A DNA stretch of 13,761 nt. Source: Desulfuromonadaceae bacterium GWC2_58_13. Lineage in GTDB: Bacteria; Desulfobacterota; Desulfuromonadia; Desulfuromonadales; Trichloromonadaceae. How positions within the stretch are numbered: position 1 is the stretch's first letter; every line of letters begins with the position of its first letter. The stretch is taken from assembly GCA_001825565.1 (NCBI GenBank), contig MHXM01000026.1, forward strand, positions 1 to 13,761, read 5' to 3'. Below the pieces are notes generated by a model. That model saw only the letters and a list, made by a program, of their open reading frames with translations. It did no database searches and was not told where the DNA came from. Below are positions 1 to 6,337 of this stretch, piece by piece. The translations under genes and the position numbers were made by a program.

Positions 1-1
1 G

Positions 2-100
2 GCGGAAATGACCAAGGCAAGCGTTTTGCAGCAGGCGGGGGTCTCGATTCTGGCCCAGGCCAACCAGTCGCCGCAGGTCGTTCTGTCCCTGCTCCAGTAA
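2..100 (+). CDS. fliC: Flagellin, C-terminal end (5' truncated by window edge)
   Basis: Only the last 32 codons and the TAA stop are in the window. The peptide reads AEMTKASVLQQAGVSILAQA, then NQSPQVVLSLLQ, which is the classic C-terminal D0 helix of flagellin: an amphipathic helix rich in Gln and Ala, ending in the conserved LSLLQ. In the family this helix packs in the core of the extracellular flagellar filament. The reading frame starts at base 2, and the start codon and variable domain lie to the left of the window. The neighbours flaG, fliD and fliS fit a filament gene. It could be one of several flagellin paralogues, which cannot be told from this end. Confidence 0.93.
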   Translation, partial: AEMTKASVLQQAGVSILAQANQSPQVVLSLLQ

Positions 101-118
101 CTCTTAGTCAGGAAGCTT

Positions 119-141
119 GGAGGGCGGGTTGCCCGCCCTCC
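119..141 (+). terminator. Hairpin after flagellin, probable terminator
   Basis: A perfect 10-bp GC-only stem (GGAGGGCGGG, loop TTG, CCCGCCCTCC) begins 18 bases after the flagellin stop. There is no real T-run, only CTGTTCATC, so it may act as a weak terminator or as a 3' stabiliser of the abundant flagellin mRNA. Confidence 0.6.
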
Positions 142-216
142 CTGTTCATCAATCAATGCACTCTTCTTGCTTAGTCAGAACCTGGCCATGGGAGCGCAAA
201 TCAGGGAGTCGACATC

Positions 217-558
217 ATGAAAATCGGGTCATATGCTCCGACAAATAATAATTCACAGCAGTCCTCTGCTTCCGAAAAGGTCGAACGCGAGCGCAAGGTC
301 GGCATGCTTTCAGTTGAGCCAAAACAGGATGAGAAAAAAATTGCTCCGGAAGAAATTCTCGATAAGATCAAAACCCTGACCGACGGTGGCATGCACAGCG
401 TCCGTTTTGAGATGGACCCGGATGTTAACACTTTGGTGGTCAAGATTTATGACCGGGATACCGAAGAACTGGTTCGCCAGATTCCAGCGGAAGAGTTGCT
501 CGGTGTTGCCAAGGACCTGAGGGACTATCGCGGCCTTCTGGTGGATCAGAAACGCTGA
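217..558 (+). CDS. flaG: FlaG family flagellar protein
   Basis: A 113-residue protein. The first ~50 residues are polar and low in complexity (Asn/Gln/Ser, then Lys/Glu). Residues ~50-110 are the FlaG domain, with the typical strand pair SVRFEMDPDVNTLVVKIYDR and the signature VRQIPAEE. In bacteria FlaG genes sit just before fliD and affect filament length; the molecular role is poorly known. The start ATG has GGGAG at 204-208, 8 bases upstream. The gene is 33 bases before fliD and is probably cotranscribed with it. No convincing promoter was found in the 116 bases before it. The assignment is firm at family level. Confidence 0.92.
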   Translation: MKIGSYAPTNNNSQQSSASEKVERERKVGMLSVEPKQDEKKIAPEEILDKIKTLTDGGMHSVRFEMDPDVNTLVVKIYDRDTEELVRQIPAEELLGVAKDLRDYRGLLVDQKR

Positions 559-591
559 TTCAGATCACAATCGCAGTAAGCGGAGGTTGTC

Positions 592-1971
592 ATGGGACTC
601 ACCTTAGGTGGTTTGGCCACCGGTATGGATACGAACGCTATCGTCGATGCGCTGGTCGATGTGCGACGGGGATCGATCCGGCGGCTGGAAAGTCGCAAGG
701 AAACATCGAATGCCCGGCTGGAGGCGCTGAAGACCTTTGATTCAAAGCTGGATTCCTTGATGACCAAGGTTGATGGTCTGGATACCGCTCGCGACCTGCT
801 GGCCAACAAGGCGACTCCGAGCAGCGAAGACTATCTTAAGACAACGGCTTCCAGTTCCGCCGTTCCCGGCAGCTACGAGATCAAGGTGGGTCAATTAGCC
901 CAGGTTGAAAAGGTCGTTTACCAGGGCGTGGCCGACAAAGCTACCACGACCTTTGGAACCGGCACGATTCGCCTTGATCACGATGGGCTGGATGTCGCGG
1001 ACTATCCGGATGGTTATGTCGACATTACCATTGATGAAACCAACAATACCCTTGAGGGCATCCGCGATGCCATCAATGCCGACAGCTCGACGCACGGCGT
1101 GAGTGCTTCAATTGTCAATGATGGCAGCGGAACCCCGTATCGTCTGGTATTAACCGGGAAATCGGTCGGCGATGCCAATATTTCCCTCGATGCCGGCAAT
1201 CTGACCGGTGGGGCGGTTTTTCCAACCAAGGATGTTTCCGTTTCCAGAAACGCCCAGCAGGCAATTGTCCAGGTCGACGGGATTACGATCACCAGCGACA
1301 CCAATACCCTGACCGAAGCGATTCCCGGAGTGACGCTCAATTTGTCCCAGGCGGCATCGGGATTCGATCCTCTGGCTCCGGACTGGTCGTCGGTTCCTTC
1401 GACCCAGCTTGAGGTCGTCACCGATACGGATGGCATCAAGAAAAAAGTCGAAGACTTTGTCTCCGCGTTCAACGACCTGGTCAAGGCTTCGAAAGATGAG
1501 GCCCTGGACAATGATAGCGGAGTACAGGCGGTGCTCCGGACGTTACGCGGCAAACTCTACAGCACAACTGATGGAACCGGGCTCTATCAACTCGGTGTAA
1601 AGACGCTCAAGGACGGAACGCTTGAAGTAGACAGTACCAAGTTGGCCGATGCCGTTACCAACAAGCTCGATCTGCTACAGAGTCTGTTGGCCGGCGATGG
1701 AACTACCGGCATTGGTGGACAGCTGAAAAGTTCGCTGACCAGCTTTACCAGCCCGACCACCGGACTGTTGGCCGGTCGGCAGTCGATCATCGAAAGTTCC
1801 ATTCGCAGCATCGATAAAGAAATTGCTCGCAGTGAAGACCAATTGACCGCGTACGAACAGGGCCTTTATCAAAAGTTTTCGGCGATGGAACAGTTGGTTT
1901 CATCGCTCAATTCTCAGGGGTCGTATCTGTCCCAGCAGGCCAGTGTGTGGTCTAACCTGAACAATAATTAA
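592..1971 (+). CDS. fliD: Flagellar filament cap protein FliD (HAP2)
   Basis: A 459-residue protein. FliD forms the oligomeric cap at the filament tip and guides folding of exported flagellin. The N-terminal FliD_N region (~1-105) begins LTLGGLATGMDTNAIVDALV, a hallmark of the family, followed by a helical coiled-coil stretch. The middle holds beta-rich D2/D3 domains. The C-terminal region (~280-455) is helical and ends with a coiled coil and a Ser/Gln/Asn-rich tail. The length is near the usual 450-480. GGAGG at 582-586 supports the ATG. The stop TAA lies within the Shine-Dalgarno of fliS (TAAGGAGG), so the two are translationally close. No frame breaks are seen. Confidence 0.97.
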   Translation: MGLTLGGLATGMDTNAIVDALVDVRRGSIRRLESRKETSNARLEALKTFDSKLDSLMTKVDGLDTARDLLANKATPSSEDYLKTTASSSAVPGSYEIKVGQLAQVEKVVYQGVADKATTTFGTGTIRLDHDGLDVADYPDGYVDITIDETNNTLEGIRDAINADSSTHGVSASIVNDGSGTPYRLVLTGKSVGDANISLDAGNLTGGAVFPTKDVSVSRNAQQAIVQVDGITITSDTNTLTEAIPGVTLNLSQAASGFDPLAPDWSSVPSTQLEVVTDTDGIKKKVEDFVSAFNDLVKASKDEALDNDSGVQAVLRTLRGKLYSTTDGTGLYQLGVKTLKDGTLEVDSTKLADAVTNKLDLLQSLLAGDGTTGIGGQLKSSLTSFTSPTTGLLAGRQSIIESSIRSIDKEIARSEDQLTAYEQGLYQKFSAMEQLVSSLNSQGSYLSQQASVWSNLNNN

Positions 1972-1983
1972 GGAGGCTTCTAG

Positions 1984-2445
1984 ATGAGCGCCGCTTATCT
2001 CTCTCAGTATTTCGAGAATCAGGTCAATACCGCCACTCCTGAACAGCTGATGATCATGCTGTACAATGGCGCCATCCGTTTTATTGGTGAAGCCGAACAG
2101 GCCATGGTTGAAAAGAAGATAGCACACCGGGGTTCTCGGATCGGCAAAGCCATGGCCATTCTTTCTGAGCTTTCGGCGACCTTGGATCATGAGGTCGGCG
2201 GGGAGATTGCGGACAATTTGGCGCGTCTGTACGATTACATGCTTCGAACCTTGCTGCAGGCCAATCTCAAGGACGATCCCGAAAAACTGGCCGAAGTCAA
2301 GGGAATGCTTGTCGGGCTCAGGGATACCTGGCTTGATGCCATCGACAAAGTTCATGCCGCGATGGTTTCTGAATCTTCCGAAGGTATCGCAAAAAAGTCT
2401 GAGGCGGCACCTGTGGGATACCGACCCTTGGCTGTCGCCCTATAG
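1984..2445 (+). CDS. fliS: Flagellin export chaperone FliS
   Basis: A 153-residue protein. FliS binds the C-terminal D0 helix of flagellin in the cytoplasm and keeps it unpolymerised before export. The N-terminus has the family motif, with Tyr residues followed by NQVNTATPEQLMIMLYNGAI. The rest is a four-helix bundle with the typical NLARLYDYMLRTLLQANLKD segment (residues ~79-98). The tail after ~130 is longer than in the E. coli protein and looks disordered. AAGGAGG at 1970-1976 gives a strong ribosome site. It lies 12 bases after fliD, in the same operon. Confidence 0.96.
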   Translation: MSAAYLSQYFENQVNTATPEQLMIMLYNGAIRFIGEAEQAMVEKKIAHRGSRIGKAMAILSELSATLDHEVGGEIADNLARLYDYMLRTLLQANLKDDPEKLAEVKGMLVGLRDTWLDAIDKVHAAMVSESSEGIAKKSEAAPVGYRPLAVAL

Positions 2446-2461
2446 CACTGAAGAGGTCGCC

Positions 2462-2869
2462 ATGAGAAATCTAGAAACATTGCTGAAGACCGCAGTCGAT
2501 CAATATCGCCGGATTTTGGACGCTTTTGATGCCCTTGAACGTCCATTGGGGCAAGGCGAGCACAGGGTTCTCAGAGAACGAGTTGAAGCTCTGGAAATCT
2601 GTCAGGCCGAGGCCAGGGAAACCGACCAGTTGCTGCTGGCAAAAGTCCAAGAGGGGCGTACGCCGCCTCATGTTCTTCCCTTGATGCGGGAATACCGTAA
2701 AATGCTCGAAGCCGCTGCCGAGCGCAATCGCGATCTGCTCAATAAGGCTCGGGTTCACCAGGCGTTGGTGGCGGCCGAGATGGCCGAGATCAAGGGAAAC
2801 AAAACCGCCCTTGCCGGATATCGGATGCCTGCCGAGTCGCGGGGAACCGTCCTGACCAACAGGTATTGA
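2462..2869 (+). CDS. FliT/FlgN-like flagellar export chaperone
   Basis: A 135-residue, almost wholly helical, charged protein with no membrane segment. It starts at an ATG 16 bases after the fliS stop, with a weak AAGAGG (2451-2456) in front. The frame stays open to the left through fliS, but those upstream codons overlap fliS in another frame and are not credible. The position (fliS-fliT order), size and helical make-up point to a FliT-type chaperone, which in other bacteria binds FliD and flagellar regulators. The C-terminal segment EIKGNKTALAGYR also recalls FlgN proteins. Sequence similarity to either is low by eye, so the exact partner is uncertain. Confidence 0.7.
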   Translation: MRNLETLLKTAVDQYRRILDAFDALERPLGQGEHRVLRERVEALEICQAEARETDQLLLAKVQEGRTPPHVLPLMREYRKMLEAAAERNRDLLNKARVHQALVAAEMAEIKGNKTALAGYRMPAESRGTVLTNRY

Positions 2870-2898
2870 ACGCTCGGTGGGTTGACGACCGATTGCAA

Positions 2899-2930
2899 GC
2901 GGGCTCCGCCAGGCGACTGGCGGGGTTTGC
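2899..2930 (+). terminator. Stem-loop after the flaG-fliD-fliS operon
   Basis: A 13-bp stem with four G-T pairs (GCGGGCTCCGCCA / TGGCGGGGTTTGC, loop GGCGAC) lies 29 bases after the last flagellar stop. A short CTTTTCTT follows after 11 bases. It is a plausible but imperfect intrinsic terminator and fits with the separate promoter seen next at 3007. Confidence 0.45.
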
Positions 2931-3006
2931 ACAAAGACCCCTTTTCTTAATTCGCCGCCAAAAGTATTTTCCCGCTCTTTTCTTCAAGATTCCATCGATT
3001 TCCGCT

Positions 3007-3033
3007 TAAGAAAATGGCTCCATCTGCCGATAA
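3007..3033 (+). promoter_or_regulatory. Sigma-28 (FliA) promoter of the first PilZ gene
   Basis: The -10 octamer GCCGATAA at 3026-3033 is a perfect match to the flagellar sigma-28 consensus. A TAAG -35 (consensus TAAA) at 3007-3010 stands exactly 15 bases upstream. The predicted start of transcription, near 3040, leaves a ~45-base leader to the ATG at 3085. The match and its position between flagellar genes make this a strong candidate; it is untested. Confidence 0.78.
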
Positions 3034-3084
3034 CTACTGTAAGAAGGGAAAAATCCTTTTTGCCGTCAGCATAGGAGACCAAAC

Positions 3085-3582
3085 ATGAGCGCACTCCAGA
3101 AAATACTCCAGTGGAATTCAAATTACGGCCAGGCGTCCAGTTGCGAAAACGTTCCGATGAAGACGTCAGGCAACCTGGCTCAGTCAGGATTTGAACCCAG
3201 GGATGACCGGGAGTTTTTCCGGATCGATGTCGAGATCACTCTGCGCTACTGGCCCCTGGTCTCCGGGGTGCGCACCGGAAGGGCCAGTCACCAGAAAGTG
3301 AATCTCAGTGGCGGCGGCATTCGGCTCGTCGTTTCCGAACCGTTGCATGTTGAGGAAAGTCTTTGGATCGAGTTGGTTCTCCCCGGAGAGAAGCCCGATG
3401 TTGTGACCTGTCTCGGTCGGATCGTGCGGTTGTTCGATGGTGAAAACGATGAACGGCAGGCTGCTCTTGAATTTGTTAAATTAACCGCTCGGGAGCAGGA
3501 TCGGATTATCGCGTTCTGTCTGGCTGAACAACGCAAGCAACTACGCCGGAAAGTCCGGGTGGCTCACATCGCTCATTCATGA
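3085..3582 (+). CDS. PilZ domain protein (single domain), cyclic-di-GMP receptor
   Basis: A 165-residue cytoplasmic protein. After a ~38-residue Ser/Asn-rich lead it carries one PilZ domain. Both c-di-GMP binding motifs are intact: RxxxR as R42-EFF-R46 and NxSxxG as N73-LSGG-G78. PilZ proteins bind cyclic-di-GMP and change partner activity, often at the flagellar motor or in export. Unlike the next two genes it has no N-terminal YcgR-type beta domain. Its tail, FCLAEQRKQLRRKVRV, is nearly the same as that of the next gene, which points to tandem duplication. The start has AGGAG at 3073-3077 and follows a sigma-28 promoter, so it is probably made with late flagellar genes. Confidence 0.93.
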   Translation: MSALQKILQWNSNYGQASSCENVPMKTSGNLAQSGFEPRDDREFFRIDVEITLRYWPLVSGVRTGRASHQKVNLSGGGIRLVVSEPLHVEESLWIELVLPGEKPDVVTCLGRIVRLFDGENDERQAALEFVKLTAREQDRIIAFCLAEQRKQLRRKVRVAHIAHS

Positions 3583-3610
3583 GATAAAAAATCCCCTAAA
3601 TTATCGCCCA

Positions 3611-3645
3611 CAACATCCCCCAGTGAATATGCCTGGGGGATGTTG
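3611..3645. terminator. Perfect 12-bp hairpin between PilZ genes 1 and 2
   Basis: CAACATCCCCCA (3611-3622) and TGGGGGATGTTG (3634-3645) form a perfect 12-bp stem with an 11-base loop, 28 bases after the PilZ stop. No T-run follows on either strand, so it may be a terminator of the kind lacking a U-tail, or an mRNA 3' end stabiliser. Confidence 0.55.
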
Positions 3646-3664
3646 CATTATGATGCAATAAAGG

Positions 3665-3692
3665 TTGCACGAGGAAGCCAAAGGTGTAAAAT
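3665..3692 (+). promoter_or_regulatory. Possible sigma-70 promoter of PilZ genes 2 and 3
   Basis: TTGCAC (3665-3670), 16 bases, then TAAAAT (3687-3692) in an AT-rich stretch about 54 bases before the ATG at 3747. The -10 matches 5 of 6 and the -35 only 3 of 6. No GCCGATAA-like motif is present here, unlike for the first PilZ gene. Weak call. Confidence 0.35.
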
Positions 3693-3746
3693 TCATAATT
3701 TAAATGGATGTTTTCGGCGTTTTTGTTGATTTTTGAGGAGGATTCG

Positions 3747-4409
3747 ATGGACAGCGGTGATCTTCTGGAATACATGCGAGAGCTTCCAGCCGTTAAAGTA
3801 GTCATTCCGACTGCCACGACCTCGTTCTTCATGGAATGCAAAATTGTCTTGATTGCTCCTTCCTTTTTTGAAATAGAACTGTTGCCTCACCAAGCCGGAT
3901 TCAGTGAAATCGATTTTGGAGGGAGCTGCGTTGTCTCCTGCGTAAAGAAGGGCCAGGTTTTTTTTGTCAATGCTCGGATCGATCTCGTCCTCAGCGAAAA
4001 ACGCCTACGGTTGGTTGTCCGGGAAGTCGCCAGCCAGCCCCAACAACGGGGATATTTTCGTATCGATGCCGTTGTTTATCTTAAGTTCTGGCTGGTTGAA
4101 AAAGAAATGGAGGGCCATCCCAAAGTCGTCCATCAAAAGATAAACCTCAGCGGTAACGGGTTGCGTTTTACCACCGAAAATCCGCTGCATGTGGGCCAGT
4201 TGATCGGTCTTGAACTTAGTCTGCCCGATTCGGGTACCGAAGTGGTTCAGGGTGTGGGAAAGGTGGTGCGCGTTGCTGCCACGGGCCGGAACGTACAGGA
4301 CGCCGCCCTCGAACTGGTTGAACTCGAAGAGAAAGAGCAGGACAAGATCATTGGGTTCTGCCTTGCCGAGCAGCGCAAGCAATTGCGCATGCGGGTCCAT
4401 GTCGTCTGA
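3747..4409 (+). CDS. YcgR-type PilZ protein with N-terminal beta domain
   Basis: A 220-residue protein from the ATG at 3747, which has a strong GAGGAGGA at 3735-3742; an ATG 13 codons earlier lacks a ribosome site and was not used. Residues ~10-95 resemble the N-terminal beta-barrel of YcgR/PilZN proteins. Residues ~98-215 are the PilZ domain, with R101-GYF-R105 and N133-LSGN-G138 intact, so c-di-GMP binding is expected. YcgR proteins act as flagellar brakes at the motor; that role here is inference from architecture and flagellar neighbours. The C-terminus FCLAEQRKQLRMRV matches that of the preceding gene. The next PilZ gene follows after 43 bases and is probably cotranscribed. Confidence 0.9.
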   Translation: MDSGDLLEYMRELPAVKVVIPTATTSFFMECKIVLIAPSFFEIELLPHQAGFSEIDFGGSCVVSCVKKGQVFFVNARIDLVLSEKRLRLVVREVASQPQQRGYFRIDAVVYLKFWLVEKEMEGHPKVVHQKINLSGNGLRFTTENPLHVGQLIGLELSLPDSGTEVVQGVGKVVRVAATGRNVQDAALELVELEEKEQDKIIGFCLAEQRKQLRMRVHVV

Positions 4410-4452
4410 CGGCGGCTTTTCATGCCGGGAATCCGCTGCATCGTGAGGGTCT

Positions 4453-5151
4453 ATGTTTTCGTCGGAAGTTCTTGAGCTGCTTGAAGATTTCCGGGTTGCC
4501 CGGGTATTGCTGCCAATTCGCGATGGTGGGGATAGTTCGCTTGAATGCGTCGTCCGGGTCACCGCTCCTTCCTGTCTTGAGGCTCGCTTTCTCCCCGAAC
4601 AGCTCCCCTCGGACCTGGAAGAGGGAGGCTCCTGCCGGTTGATCTGCGAAGCGGGAATGTCGGTGTTGTCGATTCAGGCCCGGATCGATGCCGTTGTCGA
4701 CGGCCAGTTGTTGAATCTGCGTATCGAAGGTGGAAGCAGCCATGGGGATCCACGGCATCATTTTCGGGTCGACGCCCGGGTATCATTGAAATATTGGGCC
4801 GTGGATGAAGACGAACCGGCGGTCGCCAACCAAACGGATGTCAATCTCAGTAGCGGAGGTGTGCGTTTTATTACCGATGCGTCGTTTGAACTCGGTGAGG
4901 TTTTGTCCATTGCCCTGGTGTTGCCCGGGGCGGTTCCCAAGACGGTAAAAGGCACCGGACGGGTGGTCGGTGTTTGGCGGAAAGAGGGACAAGGGCAGGA
5001 AGTGGTTCTGAAATTCATCCGAATTGCGGCGGATCATCTCGATCGACTCACCGAATTCTGCCTTGGGGTCAAATTTCGCCAGATGTGCAGCCGGGCAGAA
5101 TTTCTCGGTTCGATTCTTAAACCCCGCCTGCCGGGATCCGACCAGGAATAA
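4453..5151 (+). CDS. YcgR-type PilZ protein, third tandem paralogue
   Basis: A 232-residue protein with the same layout as the preceding gene: an N-terminal beta domain (~1-95) and a PilZ domain (~98-205) with R101-HHF-R105 and N131-LSSG-G136 conserved. It is more divergent than the other two, with tail EFCLGVKFRQM and a ~25-residue extension after the domain. The frame has a stop just upstream (4444-4446), so the ATG at 4453 is the first possible one; GAGGG stands only 3 bases before it, an unusually tight ribosome site that may lower expression. It ends 4 bases before the shared terminator at 5156. The c-di-GMP receptor role is well supported; its partner is unknown. Confidence 0.88.
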   Translation: MFSSEVLELLEDFRVARVLLPIRDGGDSSLECVVRVTAPSCLEARFLPEQLPSDLEEGGSCRLICEAGMSVLSIQARIDAVVDGQLLNLRIEGGSSHGDPRHHFRVDARVSLKYWAVDEDEPAVANQTDVNLSSGGVRFITDASFELGEVLSIALVLPGAVPKTVKGTGRVVGVWRKEGQGQEVVLKFIRIAADHLDRLTEFCLGVKFRQMCSRAEFLGSILKPRLPGSDQE

Positions 5152-5155
5152 TTCG

Positions 5156-5210
5156 CTGGGCTACCAACAAAAAACGCCGGTTTTCCCGGCGTTTTTTGTT
5201 GGTAGCCCAG
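5156..5210. terminator. 25-bp perfect palindrome, bidirectional terminator
   Basis: Bases 5156-5180 and 5186-5210 are exact reverse complements (25 bp, loop TTTTC). The core ACGCCGG/CCGGCGT is flanked by A6 and T6, so each strand has a stem followed by a T-run. It sits 4 bases after the PilZ stop and 5 bases after the stop of the convergent cyclase gene, ending both transcripts. The arms extend well beyond what termination needs. Confidence 0.93.
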
Positions 5211-5215
5211 GTGTT

Positions 5216-6202
5216 TCAGGCAAAACCGAAGGCGGGATGTGGAAAATTGGTATATTCGCGGATCGGCACCACGGGCGTCGCCGGCCGGAATATTTCCGAG
5301 CGATTGCGGCCCTTCTGCTTGCCCAGGTAAAGTGCTTGATCGGCTTCCCGAACGAGATCGAAGGCTTGAACCGAGCCGAGGCCCCGGCTACCACTGATGC
5401 CGATGCTGGCCGTGAGCGAGATTGCGTCTGGTCCGAAAACCAGGCACAGGGACTGAATGGCCCGACGTATCTTTTCCGCGGTGGTGTAGGCGTTGGACAC
5501 CGACGTATCCGGAAGGATGATGGCGAACTCTTCACCACCGTAGCGGCAAACCACGTCCGAGCAGCGGGTCACTTGGCTCAGGGTGTGGGCAACGGTCCGC
5601 AACGCCAGATCCCCGCACTGATGGCCGAAGGTGTCGTTGATGTTTTTGAAATGATCCAGGTCGAGCATCAGCAGCGCCAGCGGCTGGTTGGTGCGGCGAC
5701 AGCGGGAAATCTCGTTATCCAGGACGCCATCGAAATGGGCGCGGTTGTAGATTCCGGTCAGGGTGTCGGTGCGGGCGAGCTGGGCCAATTGTTTTTTTTC
5801 TTCCCGCAACAGGCGGGTGCGGTTCTTTTTCCCGATCTGCATGCGCATCCTGGCTTCAAGTTCGCGGGGCGAGGCGGAAAAATCATGACAGTCGACGATC
5901 CCGTTTTCCAGGGCCAGAATTTTAAGGTCCAGGTCCTGTTTTTGACTGAAGGCGATTACCGGGATGTCGGCCCATTCTTCGTTCTGGGCCAGCAACTTGA
6001 GGGTTTCGATGCGGAGTTCGGTTGTTTGTTGACACCAGCCGCAAAAAATCATGTCGACGGGATGCTGCTCCAGAACTTTTTGGGTTTCCTCGGCGTCGGA
6101 ACTGAACAGAATCGGATTGAAAAGCCCGGTGTCATCGGCGATACGCCTGAGTTCGCCACGAACGGGCAATGCATCTTCGATGATCAGGGATGTGTATGCC
6201 AT
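5216..6202 (-). CDS. Diguanylate cyclase (GGDEF) with degenerate receiver domain
   Basis: A 328-residue soluble protein. Residues ~4-123 look like a CheY-type receiver: acidic pair E9-D10 at the first strand and FSQK in place of the Thr/Ser...Lys end. The phospho-acceptor Asp appears replaced, since the third strand reads VDMIFCGW with Gly55 at the Asp place. A helical linker leads to a GGDEF domain (~140-305) with TDTLTGIYNR, the active site GGEEF (222-226) and an intact inhibitory I-site RCSD (213-216), five residues before GGEEF. It should make cyclic-di-GMP from two GTP with product inhibition. AGGAGG (6209-6214) supports the start, and a sigma-28 promoter lies just upstream. The three PilZ genes opposite are natural receivers of its product. 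Confidence 0.93.
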   Translation of the reverse strand: MAYTSLIIEDALPVRGELRRIADDTGLFNPILFSSDAEETQKVLEQHPVDMIFCGWCQQTTELRIETLKLLAQNEEWADIPVIAFSQKQDLDLKILALENGIVDCHDFSASPRELEARMRMQIGKKNRTRLLREEKKQLAQLARTDTLTGIYNRAHFDGVLDNEISRCRRTNQPLALLMLDLDHFKNINDTFGHQCGDLALRTVAHTLSQVTRCSDVVCRYGGEEFAIILPDTSVSNAYTTAEKIRRAIQSLCLVFGPDAISLTASIGISGSRGLGSVQAFDLVREADQALYLGKQKGRNRSEIFRPATPVVPIREYTNFPHPAFGFA

Positions 6203-6234
6203 TTGAACCTCCTCTGAGTTCCTCTGTAATGAGC

Positions 6235-6262
6235 TTATCGGCGCCGGAGTGGTAAAAGTTTA
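6235..6262 (-). promoter_or_regulatory. Sigma-28 (FliA) promoter of the diguanylate cyclase gene
   Basis: Read on the minus strand: TAAA (6262-6259), 16 bases, then GCCGATAA (6242-6235). Both elements match the sigma-28 consensus perfectly and the extended -35 (TAAACTTT) is 7 of 8. The spacing is 16 rather than the usual 15. Predicted transcription start is near 6228, giving a leader of ~25 bases to the ATG at 6202. Confidence 0.75.
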
Positions 6263-6275
6263 GAAGAAATCTAGC

Positions 6276-6303
6276 TAATGAAACGGGGTGTACCGGTCGA
6301 TAA
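6276..6303 (+). promoter_or_regulatory. Possible sigma-28 promoter of the FlhB-like gene
   Basis: TAAT (6276-6279), 16 bases, GTCGATAA (6296-6303): one mismatch in each element and the same 16-base spacing as the divergent cyclase promoter. It would start near 6310, in front of the ATG at 6338. Plausible but weaker than the other two sigma-28 sites. Confidence 0.4.
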
Positions 6304-6337
6304 AATGGGGGGGATGCGGATATCCGGAGATGACTCG

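Noticed and set aside
117..132. Sigma-54-like TTGG...TTGC with GG and GC 10 bases apart, upstream of flaG
   Set aside because: The GG/TTGC parts fit, but the rest of the -24 box does not, and the bases are already explained by the perfect hairpin after flagellin. The spacing match is likely chance.
183..197. Second GG-N10-GC sigma-54-like motif just before flaG
   Set aside because: The -12 box reads GCGC instead of TTGC, and the start it predicts would fall within or after the flaG ribosome site.
2189..2461. Upstream extension of the FliT-like reading frame through fliS
   Set aside because: It overlaps conserved fliS codons in another frame, and the start at 2462 with a ribosome site right after fliS gives the expected size.
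5024..6217. Long open frame on the + strand across the cyclase gene
   Set aside because: It is antisense to a clear GGDEF gene with intact motifs, has no known domain, crosses the palindromic terminator, and lacks a ribosome site.
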